Positions 54,570 to 63,522 are shown, counted from the stretch's first letter. The stretch is 64,000 bases of DNA from an uncultured Lachnospiraceae bacterium (GCA_947631955.1 CANRNJ010000015.1:1-64000), one strand, 5' to 3'. Translations and numbers: made by a program. The notes: generated by a model not told the origin, from the letters alone.

Positions 54570-54596
54570 ATATCGGATGTCTTCCAATTTACTTTA
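54570..54596 (-). promoter_or_regulatory. hag: Sigma-28 promoter of flagellin
   Basis: On the minus strand TAAA (54593-54596), a 15-bp spacer and TCCGATAT (54570-54577) match the Gram-positive sigma-28 (SigD) consensus exactly. It starts 10 bp after the GT8 stop codon. Confidence 0.9.
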
Positions 54597-54605
54597 GGGG
54601 TTTTT

Positions 54606-55622
54606 TTAATTTTTTTTATTTTTTTCAATTCTTTGCGTAAGCGCCTGTTCCCTCCTGCTGATCTCATCCAACAGCGCTCCCGCATCGTCCCTGTTTCCGG
54701 GTTTTCCGCTTTCCTGCGCCGCCGCTATCCGCTCGATCTTTCCACGCAGCGCGTCGTCTAGCTTCCGTTCCCTATGCAGCATGGACTGTACATGATACAC
54801 CTTCATTGCATAATAGTAAGGCGTGCGCTCTGCATATTCCCACCAAAGTTCACTCGTTTCCATCCTGAGCATATTCTCCCACGGCTTTGTGCCGCTGATC
54901 ATATGGATAATACTGCAGTTCTTCTCCAGTTTCTCCCGCGTGTCATAATAGTGGGCAGGATCGCATGTCTTATAAAAATACGGCGCATAATTATAACGTT
55001 CCCGCTCCACATATTTCGTCTTCTCATTAAAAAGCAGATTAAGCATATCCTGATCCGGATATTCAATTTTGATCGCAGAATATTTTTTCAGAATATCTGC
55101 ATAGACAGAATAGTAAAATCCGTCTGCCGCCAGTTTGGTTAAATTAAAAAGGATCACCCCTGAATTAAAAAACAGAGTATTCTCATTCTTTCCAAATTCC
55201 CGGCATTTCTTTCTCCTCACCTTGTCAGTCAGAAAATCTTCGCACGCGGCAAGATAATTTCCGTCAAAGGAAGTATTATAAAGCCCAAGAATATCGCCTG
55301 TTATCAGAATATCCACATCCAAATGCAGGATGCGGTCCATCGATCCCGCGAACAGGTCTGTGGCAAGCAGGCGGTATGCCGCTTCCTCCGGCCACTCTCC
55401 GATCTGAAAATCTTTGACTGTCCCCTTCGGGATAAAGACGGGTATCAAGGATATATCCTCCGGCCCGATCACTTCATCCATTGCGAGAAAGTCTTCTTCG
55501 GTCAGCTCACTGTGAAGAATGTAAACCGACAGCTCTGTGCCTTTATGCCGTTCCTTTAACGACAGCAGCATAACGCATGCGTACGGAATGTAGGAACGGT
55601 TGATCGATATCATGATATTCAT
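54606..55622 (-). CDS. GT8 family glycosyltransferase
   Basis: This 338-residue protein starts MNIMISINRSYIPYACVMLLSL. RILHLDVDILITGD carries the DxD metal site (Asp102, Asp104), with NSGVILFNLTKL and HMISGTKPWEN as further GT8 blocks. The C-terminal 60 residues are charged and helical. It overlaps the gene before it by ATGA and lies in the flaG-fliD-fliS row directly upstream of flagellin, strong context for a flagellin-modifying enzyme. A truncated relative is at 24352. Confidence 0.88.
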   Translation of the reverse strand: MNIMISINRSYIPYACVMLLSLKERHKGTELSVYILHSELTEEDFLAMDEVIGPEDISLIPVFIPKGTVKDFQIGEWPEEAAYRLLATDLFAGSMDRILHLDVDILITGDILGLYNTSFDGNYLAACEDFLTDKVRRKKCREFGKNENTLFFNSGVILFNLTKLAADGFYYSVYADILKKYSAIKIEYPDQDMLNLLFNEKTKYVERERYNYAPYFYKTCDPAHYYDTREKLEKNCSIIHMISGTKPWENMLRMETSELWWEYAERTPYYYAMKVYHVQSMLHRERKLDDALRGKIERIAAAQESGKPGNRDDAGALLDEISRREQALTQRIEKNKKN

Positions 55623-55831
55623 GTATTTCTCCCTTCATCCGGGAGAAGATATGCATCCAACATAGAAACGATCTGACATTCCTCTTCCAAGATATCATAC
55701 AGGATATCTTCCAACTGCAGCAGCTTATCCGGCGAATCGGTGTCCTGAACCGCCTTATCCAGCGCGGAGCGGAGCTCCACATAGCTTTTCTGTTCCCGGC
55801 ATACCGCCTTACTGTGATCTGATTCCGTCAT
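55619..55831 (-). CDS. Small helical protein in flagellar operon
   Basis: This 70-residue protein starts MTESDHSKAVCREQK, with GGGAGCCGGAT upstream. It is helical and acidic. Its size and place between a FlgN-like chaperone and a transferase suggest a FliT- or chaperone-like role, but the sequence is too short to be sure. A perfect 10-bp hairpin (55851-55876) lies just before its binding site, and its stop overlaps the GT8 start. Confidence 0.55.
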   Translation of the reverse strand: MTESDHSKAVCREQKSYVELRSALDKAVQDTDSPDKLLQLEDILYDILEEECQIVSMLDAYLLPDEGRNT

Positions 55832-55850
55832 ATCCGGCTCCCTAAATGCC

Positions 55851-55876
55851 GATACCACCGGGTAAACGGTGGTATC
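55851..55876. repeat. Perfect 10-bp hairpin
   Basis: GATACCACCG (55851-55860) and CGGTGGTATC (55867-55876), loop of six. It stands between the FlgN-like gene and the small helical gene; no T-run follows, so a processing or attenuating stem is more likely than a full terminator. Confidence 0.55.
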
Positions 55877-55925
55877 GATCGTGTCATGATTTTAATTTTA
55901 CGTTTTTGCCTTACGGCTTCTACGG

Positions 55926-56402
55926 TCACTTCTTGTTATCGTAGAACTGGGGCGACACGAAATTAAGATCGTTCATGCTGTTATAATAATTTTTGGCCAC
56001 CCTGTGCTTGGTAACGCCCGTGCCGATCGCCTGACGTTTCTTCTTAAACTGATTCTCCGCCAACGCCTTGTTGCGCATATTTCCGGCATTGACCGTCACG
56101 ACCTTATCCGTGATCTGCTGGATCAGCTCTTTCATCCTCAGGATCTCGTTCCGATAGCGGTCCTTGTTGGCGATCAATTCCTCACGGAATCTGTCGTACA
56201 CAGATTCAAACCCCTGATCCAGACGTTCTAACTGCTCCACATAACCGCTCTGCTTATCGATCGCTTTATCGAAGGCGTCCATATCGAACTCTTCGCTTTT
56301 TAAGATTTCTTCCTGAACGCCGTTCTGCGCGATCATCTCGTCAAGCAGCTGATTCTTTTTTTCAAGGCTCTGTAACAATATCTGCGCGCCGCTCTGCTCC
56401 AT
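55926..56402 (-). CDS. FlgN-like flagellar export chaperone
   Basis: This 158-residue protein is almost wholly helical: LLQSLEKKNQLLDEMIAQNGVQEEIL, DMDAFDKAIDKQSGYVEQLERLDQGFESVYDRFREEL. The length, the pattern of a long helical hairpin and the QLERLDQGF block fit FlgN-type chaperones for hook-associated proteins. It is 16 bp after fliS. FliT is the alternative name. Confidence 0.7.
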   Translation of the reverse strand: MEQSGAQILLQSLEKKNQLLDEMIAQNGVQEEILKSEEFDMDAFDKAIDKQSGYVEQLERLDQGFESVYDRFREELIANKDRYRNEILRMKELIQQITDKVVTVNAGNMRNKALAENQFKKKRQAIGTGVTKHRVAKNYYNSMNDLNFVSPQFYDNKK

Positions 56403-56418
56403 ATCCTGATATCCTCTC

Positions 56419-56796
56419 TTACGCCTTATTGCAGCGTTTCATGACTTCCTTCCATGTGTCCCGCAGACTGCGGAGATGCGTATTTACCTCTTCGAGTATC
56501 TCTTTATCTTTGTGGATATTCGCTTCAAACAATCTCTGTAATACATACACATAGATCCTGTCGAAATCTTCCGACACCGCATATTGACGGTCCAGCGTAT
56601 TGCGGAATTCTTCAATGATCCGCTGCGTCTTCATAATATTCGTATGCGCTTTTTCCATGTCTTTCTGTTCGATTGCCATGATCGCAATATTACAGAACTT
56701 GATTGCACCCTCGTACAGCATCAGCGTTATTTCCGCCGGTGAAGCTGTCATGATCTTGTTGATCTGATACTGTTCATAAGGATTCTGTACAGGCAT
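56419..56796 (-). CDS. fliS: Flagellin export chaperone FliS
   Basis: This 125-residue protein has YEQYQINKIMTASPAEITLMLYEGAIKFC and the helical rest of FliS, which binds the flagellin C-terminus in the cytoplasm and delivers it to the export gate; it can also touch FliW. It is 45 bp after fliD in the usual order. Confidence 0.97.
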   Translation of the reverse strand: MPVQNPYEQYQINKIMTASPAEITLMLYEGAIKFCNIAIMAIEQKDMEKAHTNIMKTQRIIEEFRNTLDRQYAVSEDFDRIYVYVLQRLFEANIHKDKEILEEVNTHLRSLRDTWKEVMKRCNKA

Positions 56797-56841
56797 AAGT
56801 CGGTTCCTCCTTGAGCATGCTTATCTTGCCTTTTCTTTCGA

Positions 56842-58998
56842 TCAGCCGCCGCCGAGCATACCGGATACGGCGTTATTCTTGGACTGCAGCTTAGCCATAG
56901 CGGTTTCCATCTGGGAGAACTTGGTATACCACTTATCCATCAGCGCGTTCAGCTTATCCTCTTCTTTGGATATCCTCTCCTTATAATCCTTATACTCCGA
57001 CTGCATCTGCTTATCATTGTATACGGTAAACATGCTTCTTGTATCTTTGACCGCCGTCATTTTTTCTGACAGCTTATTATACAGATTTCCCGCCAGACCG
57101 GAGAAGAAATTCATCACCGCGTCAGGATCCTCGGAGATCATGGCGCGCAGCGTATCCTCTTCTCCCTTTGTGCTTGCATCGTCCGGATCGCCGTTGATAT
57201 GATATGCGCCGCGCTCATTGTCCGCCGCGCTCCAGTATCCCAGCGTATTGATCCCGAAATCAGACAGATACATGGTCTTTCCGTTGACCGAAGCGCCCTG
57301 AAGCATTACGTTCTTCATCGCATCCGTCAGCTCTCCCAAAGTGCTGTCCCGGCGGAGCAGAGAATCCTTGATCTTCTTCTCCCACTCCTCGATCTCGGAA
57401 TCCGCCATCTCCGCCTTCTCCTCGGAGGTAAGAGGCTCATAACCCTTGGAGGAATCGGCATTGTACAGCGAATCCATCTCGTTGATAAGCTTATTGTACT
57501 CGGTAAAGAAGTTCTTGATCATGTCATAGATGCCGTCTGTGTCGTTACTGGTGGTGACTGTCACTTCTTTATCCGTAGGCGCATATACATTGATCGTAAG
57601 GCCATTGATGTTAAATTCATTGTCGGACGAGGTAAACTCCGCGCCGTCCACATGGATAACGGCATCCTGTCCTACGACTCTGGTCGCAAAACTCCGGCTG
57701 TCATACGCGCCTGAATTCACGATCTGATCGGCAAGCTCGATCTTCGTATTAAAATCGTCTGTCACCTTCTCACTGAGCTGAGCCGTGCCCGTTATTTTTT
57801 CGGTTTCATTGCCCTCTGCGTCAACTTCCGACGATACCGTATAGTATTTTTCATTGTCGCTGATGGTAGTGTCGTTGGCTGTGATCTGCGCTTCCTTGTC
57901 TTCAATTGCCTTTGCGATCGAATGTTGGCCGTTTACTTTGTTAAGCTCCGCCTGCTTGTCATCCGCCTGCTTTTGTGCAGCATCTACGGCATCCTGAAGG
58001 GCCTGTTTCTCTTCCTCGCCTAGGCCGGAATCCTCCGCATTGCCCTCATCCCTCGCCTTGACCGCCTCTTCCAACGCTGCTTTGGCAGCGTCCAGTTCCT
58101 GCTGCAGGCTGTCGGACTGCTCCTGCAGTTTTGCTGCCGATATGCCGTTGCCGTCCTCATCTTTGGCATAGCCGGGATCTTCTTTCAGCTTATCGATCTC
58201 TTTCTGCAAAGATTCATTCTGCTTCAAAAGAGCATCATTATCTGCTTTGTATTTCGCCGCACGCTTTGCGACTTCTGCCTCAATGGCTTTCTGTTTGGCG
58301 TCCAGATCGGTCTTGTAACTTGCCCATTTCTTATATTCTTCACTCTGGAGATCTTCTTTGGCAAGAAGCCCCAACGACTCCAGTGCGTTCAGAGCCGACT
58401 CGTTGTTGGCCGTGATGGCAAAATCCGCCGCCGCCCCCGTTTCCTTGGAACTGATGAAAAATCTGTGGTTTTCATCGTCAAAGCTCGCATTAAGACCCGC
58501 GTCCTTCATCTGTTTGACCAGATCGCTGATCTTCATATCTCCGTTTACTTTGATAGTGGTCGTCTTGCCGCCCACCGTCACGTCAAAGCTTGCATCTCCC
58601 GATATGCCGAGTTCACTCAGTTTGGAGGAAGACGTCACATTGGCGCCGTTCAGGCTCAGATCCCGCCCGGTGAGCCTGCCGCCCTGTGCAAGCTGATCCA
58701 CCTTGACGCTCTGCACGCCGTTGACTGCATTGCTGCCCGCCGTAACGCTGATCGCATTGGGATCGGAAACCTTGACCGCTTTCTTCATGTAAGTCGCCTG
58801 AAAACGCATGTTGTCAAGCGTATTCGTATAGAAATTATAGATCTTGGTGTTCAGAGCCTTCCATGCGTCCATCTTCCAACTCAGCTTCGTCTGATCTTTA
58901 ACGTACTTGCTCTTCTTAACGCTCTGCGCCGAAACCAGTTCGCTGATAATAGCCTCTGTATCCAGACCGGAATACATACCTGTGATCCTAATTGGCAT
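56842..58998 (-). CDS. fliD: Flagellar filament cap FliD with long coiled-coil insert
   Basis: This 718-residue protein begins MPIRITGMYSGLDTEAIISELVSAQ and ends with the helical NAVSGMLGGG tail. The core domains are recognisable (VTAGSNAVNGVQSVKVDQLAQ at about 85-106; VTTSNDTDGIYDMIKNFFTEYNKLINEMDSLY further on). Between about 217 and 378 is an extra, almost continuous coiled coil with heptad Ala/Leu and many Glu/Lys. Usual FliD is 450-550 residues, so the insert makes up most of the difference. It assembles flagellin at the filament tip and may also carry adhesion. Confidence 0.95.
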   Translation of the reverse strand: MPIRITGMYSGLDTEAIISELVSAQSVKKSKYVKDQTKLSWKMDAWKALNTKIYNFYTNTLDNMRFQATYMKKAVKVSDPNAISVTAGSNAVNGVQSVKVDQLAQGGRLTGRDLSLNGANVTSSSKLSELGISGDASFDVTVGGKTTTIKVNGDMKISDLVKQMKDAGLNASFDDENHRFFISSKETGAAADFAITANNESALNALESLGLLAKEDLQSEEYKKWASYKTDLDAKQKAIEAEVAKRAAKYKADNDALLKQNESLQKEIDKLKEDPGYAKDEDGNGISAAKLQEQSDSLQQELDAAKAALEEAVKARDEGNAEDSGLGEEEKQALQDAVDAAQKQADDKQAELNKVNGQHSIAKAIEDKEAQITANDTTISDNEKYYTVSSEVDAEGNETEKITGTAQLSEKVTDDFNTKIELADQIVNSGAYDSRSFATRVVGQDAVIHVDGAEFTSSDNEFNINGLTINVYAPTDKEVTVTTSNDTDGIYDMIKNFFTEYNKLINEMDSLYNADSSKGYEPLTSEEKAEMADSEIEEWEKKIKDSLLRRDSTLGELTDAMKNVMLQGASVNGKTMYLSDFGINTLGYWSAADNERGAYHINGDPDDASTKGEEDTLRAMISEDPDAVMNFFSGLAGNLYNKLSEKMTAVKDTRSMFTVYNDKQMQSEYKDYKERISKEEDKLNALMDKWYTKFSQMETAMAKLQSKNNAVSGMLGGG

Positions 58999-59022
58999 AT
59001 TCTTTACCTCCCGCTGTATAAA

Positions 59023-59469
59023 CTAACGTCTTTCATCCACAAGGATGCCTGCCATCTCCCAGAGTTTCGCTATCATGTCAAGCGTCTTCTCCGGCGGAAA
59101 TTCCTTGATGACTTCCTTCGTATCTTTGTCCATGATCTTGATCATGATACGATTCGTTTCTTCATGGATGCCAAACATAGCCACTTCATTGCTGTTGTTG
59201 ATCTTTTTGTTCATCTCCTCGATCATCTTCTTAAGCTGATCGGGAGTTGCCTGTGAATTTTTAGCCGTCTGCTGCTGCTGACTCGTGCTTCCGTCGCTGC
59301 TGCCTTTTTCATCCTGTGCCTGAGTCTGTGCTACTGCGGCCGTAGTTTCATCAACATTCACTGTCTGTCCATCTTCAGGAACTTCCGTGTTCACTGGTGT
59401 TACTGTCTGCGGTTTTGCAACCGTCTGTGCCTGATAAGTCATAGCACTGTTTAATGGTTCAATAGCCAT
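59023..59469 (-). CDS. flaG: FlaG family flagellar protein
   Basis: This 148-residue protein starts MAIEPLNSAMTYQ with GGAGG nearby; a GTG two codons before overlaps the site. The first 75 residues are Gln/Thr/Ser-rich and disordered; the C-terminal domain (FGIHEETNRIMIKIMDKDTKEVIKEFPPEKTLDMIAKLWEMAGILVDERR) is FlaG. FlaG affects filament length. It is first in the flaG-fliD-fliS-flgN operon. Confidence 0.93.
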   Translation of the reverse strand: MAIEPLNSAMTYQAQTVAKPQTVTPVNTEVPEDGQTVNVDETTAAVAQTQAQDEKGSSDGSTSQQQQTAKNSQATPDQLKKMIEEMNKKINNSNEVAMFGIHEETNRIMIKIMDKDTKEVIKEFPPEKTLDMIAKLWEMAGILVDERR

Positions 59470-59600
59470 CGTCACTCACCTCCATGTGATTTTAATAATT
59501 GGTAGAATCGTCTTATGACAGCGCATCCGCTCTCCGCCGTGTGGAAAAATGGTTCATTTCCGCATAATGGCAGAGAAACTCCGCGTAATCTTTGATATAT

Positions 59601-59627
59601 ATATCGGAAAAAAATAAAATATATTTA
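59601..59627 (-). promoter_or_regulatory. Sigma-28 promoter of flaG-fliD operon
   Basis: TAAA (59624-59627), a 15-bp spacer and TCCGATAT (59601-59608) on the minus strand match the sigma-28 consensus. The -35 overlaps the stop codon of the CgeB-like gene upstream. The rest of the 155-bp leader shows nothing else definite. Confidence 0.9.
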
Positions 59628-60788
59628 GTGTTTCGGGTATAAAACATCAATAATTTTCTCCAGCTGTTTTTCCCATGTGAAGTGTTCTTTGACTTTGAGA
59701 TACCCGTTTGCTGCTATCTGTTTTCTCTGCTCTTCATGTTTCAGATAATAATCCGCCTTGTCCACAAGTTCTTCCGGCGTTTTATAAGTCACGATCTCTT
59801 TATCTTCCACGAACAGCTCCGGTATCTCCTCCTGCCAGTTGGACAGCACAAAACCGCCCATGCTCATCACATCGAATATCCTCTCCGGCACACCGCTCAA
59901 AATACTGCGCAGCGTAATATTCAGATTGATCTTGCTGGAGCAATAGACCTTCAGCGCTCCGTCAGCTGCAGAAACCTCTGGAAACCTTCTGACGCCTTCC
60001 GGCACCTTTTCTGTATCCCATGTATACAGATGAATGTCAAACTGCTTCGCCAGCAGATCCATCATCAGCACCCGTTCTACATTAGTCATCTTCCGTGCCA
60101 CATAGCACGTCTTAAAAAAGAATTCATCCGACATGACGCTGGGATGATTAAAAACGCTGGGGCAATCCCGGCGCACCGCCATAAGCAGTTCCTCCGAAAC
60201 CTGCAGCCGGTCTTGTCCGTCCCAAAGAAACGCTCCCTGTTCAATAATATCGCTGACAGCGTTCCGCACCTGCGGAGAAAATGCTTCTACAGCCCGATCA
60301 TACATATTATTCGTATACATTCCGCCTACGAAAGACATATCGCACGCGTATCTTCGGATCTCTTCATCTGTAATCCTGAGTTTTTCATTTTGCACTATAT
60401 CCGCCGCCAACGGCATGTGATATGCTCTGCGCTGTCCTTGACGCCTCTTTTGTTCACACTCCCTGTAATCAAAATAAAACAGGTAACAATTATCATATTC
60501 CGCCTCCGGCACATAGGCGGGAAAACTGGGAGAGTCCATGCACCAAACCGCATACTTGATCTCCAGACGGTTAGACGCTCTCGCCACTTCCCTTGTAAAG
60601 ACATTGGACAGCACGAAATCCGGCTTCATTTTATGTAAATACCGATCTATCGCATCTTCCTCTTCCTCATGATTTTCTATTTTCTCCACAGGCGTTTCAT
60701 ACATCTCGACTTCATGTCCCATACGCGCCAACGCAATAATAATGCCCGGCATCTGCTGTTTTTCACTTGCTACAAACAATATCTTCAT
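59625..60788 (-). CDS. CgeB-like glycosyltransferase, tandem copy 2
   Basis: This 387-residue protein has MKILFVASEKQQMPGIIIAL, CMDSPSFPAYVPEAEYDNCYLFYFDYRE, DMSFVGGMYTNNMYD and SKINLNITLRSILSGVPERIFDVMSMGGFVLSNWQEEIPELF. It is a close paralogue of the gene just upstream (60821) and lies directly before the flaG promoter on the same strand. It probably shares the sigma-28 promoter at 62021 with that gene. Confidence 0.86.
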   Translation of the reverse strand: MKILFVASEKQQMPGIIIALARMGHEVEMYETPVEKIENHEEEEDAIDRYLHKMKPDFVLSNVFTREVARASNRLEIKYAVWCMDSPSFPAYVPEAEYDNCYLFYFDYRECEQKRRQGQRRAYHMPLAADIVQNEKLRITDEEIRRYACDMSFVGGMYTNNMYDRAVEAFSPQVRNAVSDIIEQGAFLWDGQDRLQVSEELLMAVRRDCPSVFNHPSVMSDEFFFKTCYVARKMTNVERVLMMDLLAKQFDIHLYTWDTEKVPEGVRRFPEVSAADGALKVYCSSKINLNITLRSILSGVPERIFDVMSMGGFVLSNWQEEIPELFVEDKEIVTYKTPEELVDKADYYLKHEEQRKQIAANGYLKVKEHFTWEKQLEKIIDVLYPKH

Positions 60789-60820
60789 AACCGATCTGCC
60801 TCAATTTCCATATTTATGTA

Positions 60821-61975
60821 TTATTTTATCATATCAAGCAGTTTTTGTAATTGTTTATCATAGGTATAATATCTTTTTACTTTCTGATAACCGTTTACAG
60901 CAATCTTAAGCCTCTCGGTTTCATGTTTCAGATAATAGTCCGTTTTATCAAGCAGTTCTTCAGGTGTTCTGTAAGTTACAATCTCCTTATCTTCCACAAA
61001 CAGATCCGGTATTTCCTCCTGCCAATTGGACAGTACAAATCCTCCCACACTCATCACGTCATAAACTCTTTCCGGTACGCCGCTAGCGATACTCCGAAGC
61101 GTAATATTCAAATTAATCTTACTGGAATAATAAACACGCAGAGCATCCGAGGCACCGTCTACTTCTCCAAATCTCATGATCCCATCTGGCACATATTCGC
61201 CTTCCCGCGTATACAGATGAAGCATATACTGTTGTGACAGCATCTCCAACAAGGACGTTCTCTCTACATTGGTCTGTTTACGTCCTATAAAAAAGGTTCT
61301 CAGATAATACTCGTCCGGCATAATATATGGACGGTCAAATAATTCCGGGCAGCGGCTTTGTATAATCCTCGTTATTTCATCGGGGATATGAGGTCTGTCC
61401 TGCCCGTCCCATCGGAACGCGCTCTGCCCGATGAATTTCATAAACATTTCCTGTTCTTTGGGCGTAAAATTCTCTATGACCGAATTATACAGATTATGCG
61501 TATATAAGCTTCCTACGAAAGATATATCACAACCATACCGTTTGATCTCTTCATCCGTGATTACCAAATCTGCTGCCCACGCAGTATCTGCCGCAAGCGG
61601 CAGATAATATACATTGCTCTGCCCGCTCTGCCGCCTCAATTCATATTCTTTGTGATCGAAATAAAACAAATAGCAATTATCGTATTCAGCCTCCGTGCAC
61701 CACGAATAATAAGCGGGTGAATCCATGCACCACGCAGCTAATTTGATATCAAGCTGATTCGTGATCTGAGCCAGAACTGCCACAAACAGATTTGTCAAAA
61801 GAACATCCACATTATTTAAACGCAGGAACTCTTCAAGCATCTGCTGTTCCTGCTCATTCTCCATAATATTTTCAACCGTCTTAGGATAATCGGCAACCTC
61901 ATGTCCCATTCTGTCAAGCGCCATCAAAATACTTGGACATTGCTGTGTCCTGCTCTCAACAAACAGAATCCTCAT
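60821..61975 (-). CDS. CgeB-like glycosyltransferase, tandem copy 1
   Basis: This 384-residue protein starts MRILFVESRTQQC at the ATG after GGGAGGAAAAGTT; the upstream in-frame codons are spurious because the promoter -10 overlaps them. It has CMDSPAYYSWCTEAEYDNCYLFYFDHKE, DISFVGSLYTHNLYN and SKINLNITLRSIASGVPERVYDVMSVGGFVLSN. Together with the next gene it forms a recent duplication. It is preceded by an exact sigma-28 site. Confidence 0.86.
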   Translation of the reverse strand: MRILFVESRTQQCPSILMALDRMGHEVADYPKTVENIMENEQEQQMLEEFLRLNNVDVLLTNLFVAVLAQITNQLDIKLAAWCMDSPAYYSWCTEAEYDNCYLFYFDHKEYELRRQSGQSNVYYLPLAADTAWAADLVITDEEIKRYGCDISFVGSLYTHNLYNSVIENFTPKEQEMFMKFIGQSAFRWDGQDRPHIPDEITRIIQSRCPELFDRPYIMPDEYYLRTFFIGRKQTNVERTSLLEMLSQQYMLHLYTREGEYVPDGIMRFGEVDGASDALRVYYSSKINLNITLRSIASGVPERVYDVMSVGGFVLSNWQEEIPDLFVEDKEIVTYRTPEELLDKTDYYLKHETERLKIAVNGYQKVKRYYTYDKQLQKLLDMIK

Positions 61976-62020
61976 AATTAACTTTTCCTCCCTTTTCCCT
62001 TTGCTTATCGCTTTTATAAT

Positions 62021-62047
62021 ATATCGGGCATCCATGATTTTTCTTTA
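62021..62047 (-). promoter_or_regulatory. Sigma-28 promoter of CgeB-like gene pair
   Basis: On the minus strand TAAA (62044-62047), a 15-bp spacer and CCCGATAT (62021-62028). It lies 46 bp upstream of the first CgeB-like gene. Same spacing as the hag and flaG promoters. Confidence 0.8.
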
Positions 62048-62134
62048 CTTCATAATTATTTTTTATTATACTGTCTTTAAATTATCTTGTGAAAGTTTTT
62101 TGCTCAAAGTTGGAAACAGGAGAACTTGCGCTTT

Positions 62135-63307
62135 ATGGAGATCTTATTTTACCGCTACAACAGCATATGTGAACCCGATATCATTCAGGTCTTTACCGGC
62201 TTGGGCATCACGGTCCATACGGAAGAAGCGGAGATCACGGACAAACACATCACGCCGCGCCAGTGCTCCGCCCTTATAACCGAATGGCTCGCCGCACATC
62301 CGATCGCCTTCGTCTTCAGCATCAATTTCTATCCGGCCATTTCCTACACATGCAATCATTTTAAAGTGCCTTATGTATGCTGGAGTGTGGATTCGCCCGT
62401 GCCGGAACTTTTTTCCAATGCGCTGAAGAACGAATGGAACCGCATTTTCCTGTTCGACCGATCGCAGTACGATTTCTTCCGTCCGGTCAATCCCGATCAC
62501 ATCTTCTATCTTCCGCTCGCCACCAACGGCAGGCGCTGGGAGGATGTGATCCTTGGCATGACGGAGGAAGATTTCGGACGGTATGGCGCGGACGTAAGCT
62601 TTGTCGGCTCTCTCTATACCGAGAAGTGCAGATATGACCGTCTGTCGGGGCTCAGTTCCTACACGCAGGGGTTTGTGGACGGGCTGATCGAGGCGCAGCT
62701 TAAAGTGTACGGCTGCAATCTGATCTACGACAACCTGACGGACCGCGTTATCAAGGAGATCTCCGACGCAGACCCTGATTTCTACGACGGGGGCGACACT
62801 TACGCCGACACCGGGCGCTATCTGGCCGCGCATCAGTATATCGGCATGAAACTGGCGGCCGTAGAGAGGATCCGAACGCTGAACCGTCTGGCCCAGCATT
62901 TTCCCGTGGCCCTCTATACGCAAAGCGACCCGTCGCCGCTTAAGGGGGTGGACGTCAGGGGCGCGGCGGATACCTTGACCGAAATGCCCAAGATCTTCCA
63001 TGCCAGTAAGATCAATCTGAATATGACGATGCGTCCCATCGAAACGGGACTGTCCCTGCGCGTCTGGGACATCCTCGGCTGCGGCGGTTTCCTTCTGACG
63101 AACTATCAGGCGGAGATCCCGGAATATTTCGAGATCGGCAGGGATGTGGAAACGTATCAGTCCATGGAAGAACTGGAACAGAAAGTGCAGTATTATCTGA
63201 CCCACGAAGAGGAACGGGTGGAGATCGCGATAAACGGTTACGAAAAAACAATGCGCTATCACACATATGAAATGCGGATAGCGCAGATGATCAAACTTCT
63301 TGTTTAA
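62135..63307 (+). CDS. CgeB-like glycosyltransferase
   Basis: This 390-residue protein starts MEILFYRYNSICEPD; AGGAG is 12 nt before this ATG. It has FVFSINFYPAISYTCNHFKVPYVCWSVDSPV, DVSFVGSLYTEKCRYDRL and SKINLNMTMRPIETGLSLRVWDILGCGGFLLTN. It is oriented opposite to its neighbours; its stop codon shares bases with the csrA stop (convergent, 63304-63307). It is nearest to the protein at 39571 in the region of the TLSDYTKGYLDAVM-type block (SGLSSYTQGFVDGLI). Confidence 0.86.
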   Translation: MEILFYRYNSICEPDIIQVFTGLGITVHTEEAEITDKHITPRQCSALITEWLAAHPIAFVFSINFYPAISYTCNHFKVPYVCWSVDSPVPELFSNALKNEWNRIFLFDRSQYDFFRPVNPDHIFYLPLATNGRRWEDVILGMTEEDFGRYGADVSFVGSLYTEKCRYDRLSGLSSYTQGFVDGLIEAQLKVYGCNLIYDNLTDRVIKEISDADPDFYDGGDTYADTGRYLAAHQYIGMKLAAVERIRTLNRLAQHFPVALYTQSDPSPLKGVDVRGAADTLTEMPKIFHASKINLNMTMRPIETGLSLRVWDILGCGGFLLTNYQAEIPEYFEIGRDVETYQSMEELEQKVQYYLTHEEERVEIAINGYEKTMRYHTYEMRIAQMIKLLV

Positions 63308-63522
63308 CCCAACAGTCCTTTTAATGCTTCCATTCCGTCTACGTTGACGGCTTCCTTGTTGGAATCTTGGATCTGAACATATACTTCTTTGCGGTATACA
63401 GGTACCTCTCTCGGTGCGCTGATGCCCAGCTTTACCTGTTCGCCTTTGATCTCTAACACCGTGACTTCAACATTATTGTTGATCACAAGCGCTTCATTCT
63501 TCTTTCTGGATAAAGCTAACAT
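63304..63522 (-). CDS. csrA: Carbon storage/translation regulator CsrA
   Basis: This 72-residue protein has MLALSRKKNEALVINNNVEVTVLEIKGEQVKLGISAPREVPVYRKEVY, the beta-sheet RNA-binding dimer. In flagellated Firmicutes it represses hag translation and is inhibited by FliW. Start directly after fliW (stop 63523-63525), so they are coupled. Confidence 0.98.
   Translation of the reverse strand: MLALSRKKNEALVINNNVEVTVLEIKGEQVKLGISAPREVPVYRKEVYVQIQDSNKEAVNVDGMEALKGLLG

Noticed and set aside
62144..63262. 372-codon minus-strand frame opposite the CgeB-like gene at 62135
   Set aside because: Shadow frame; the + strand gene carries the family motifs.
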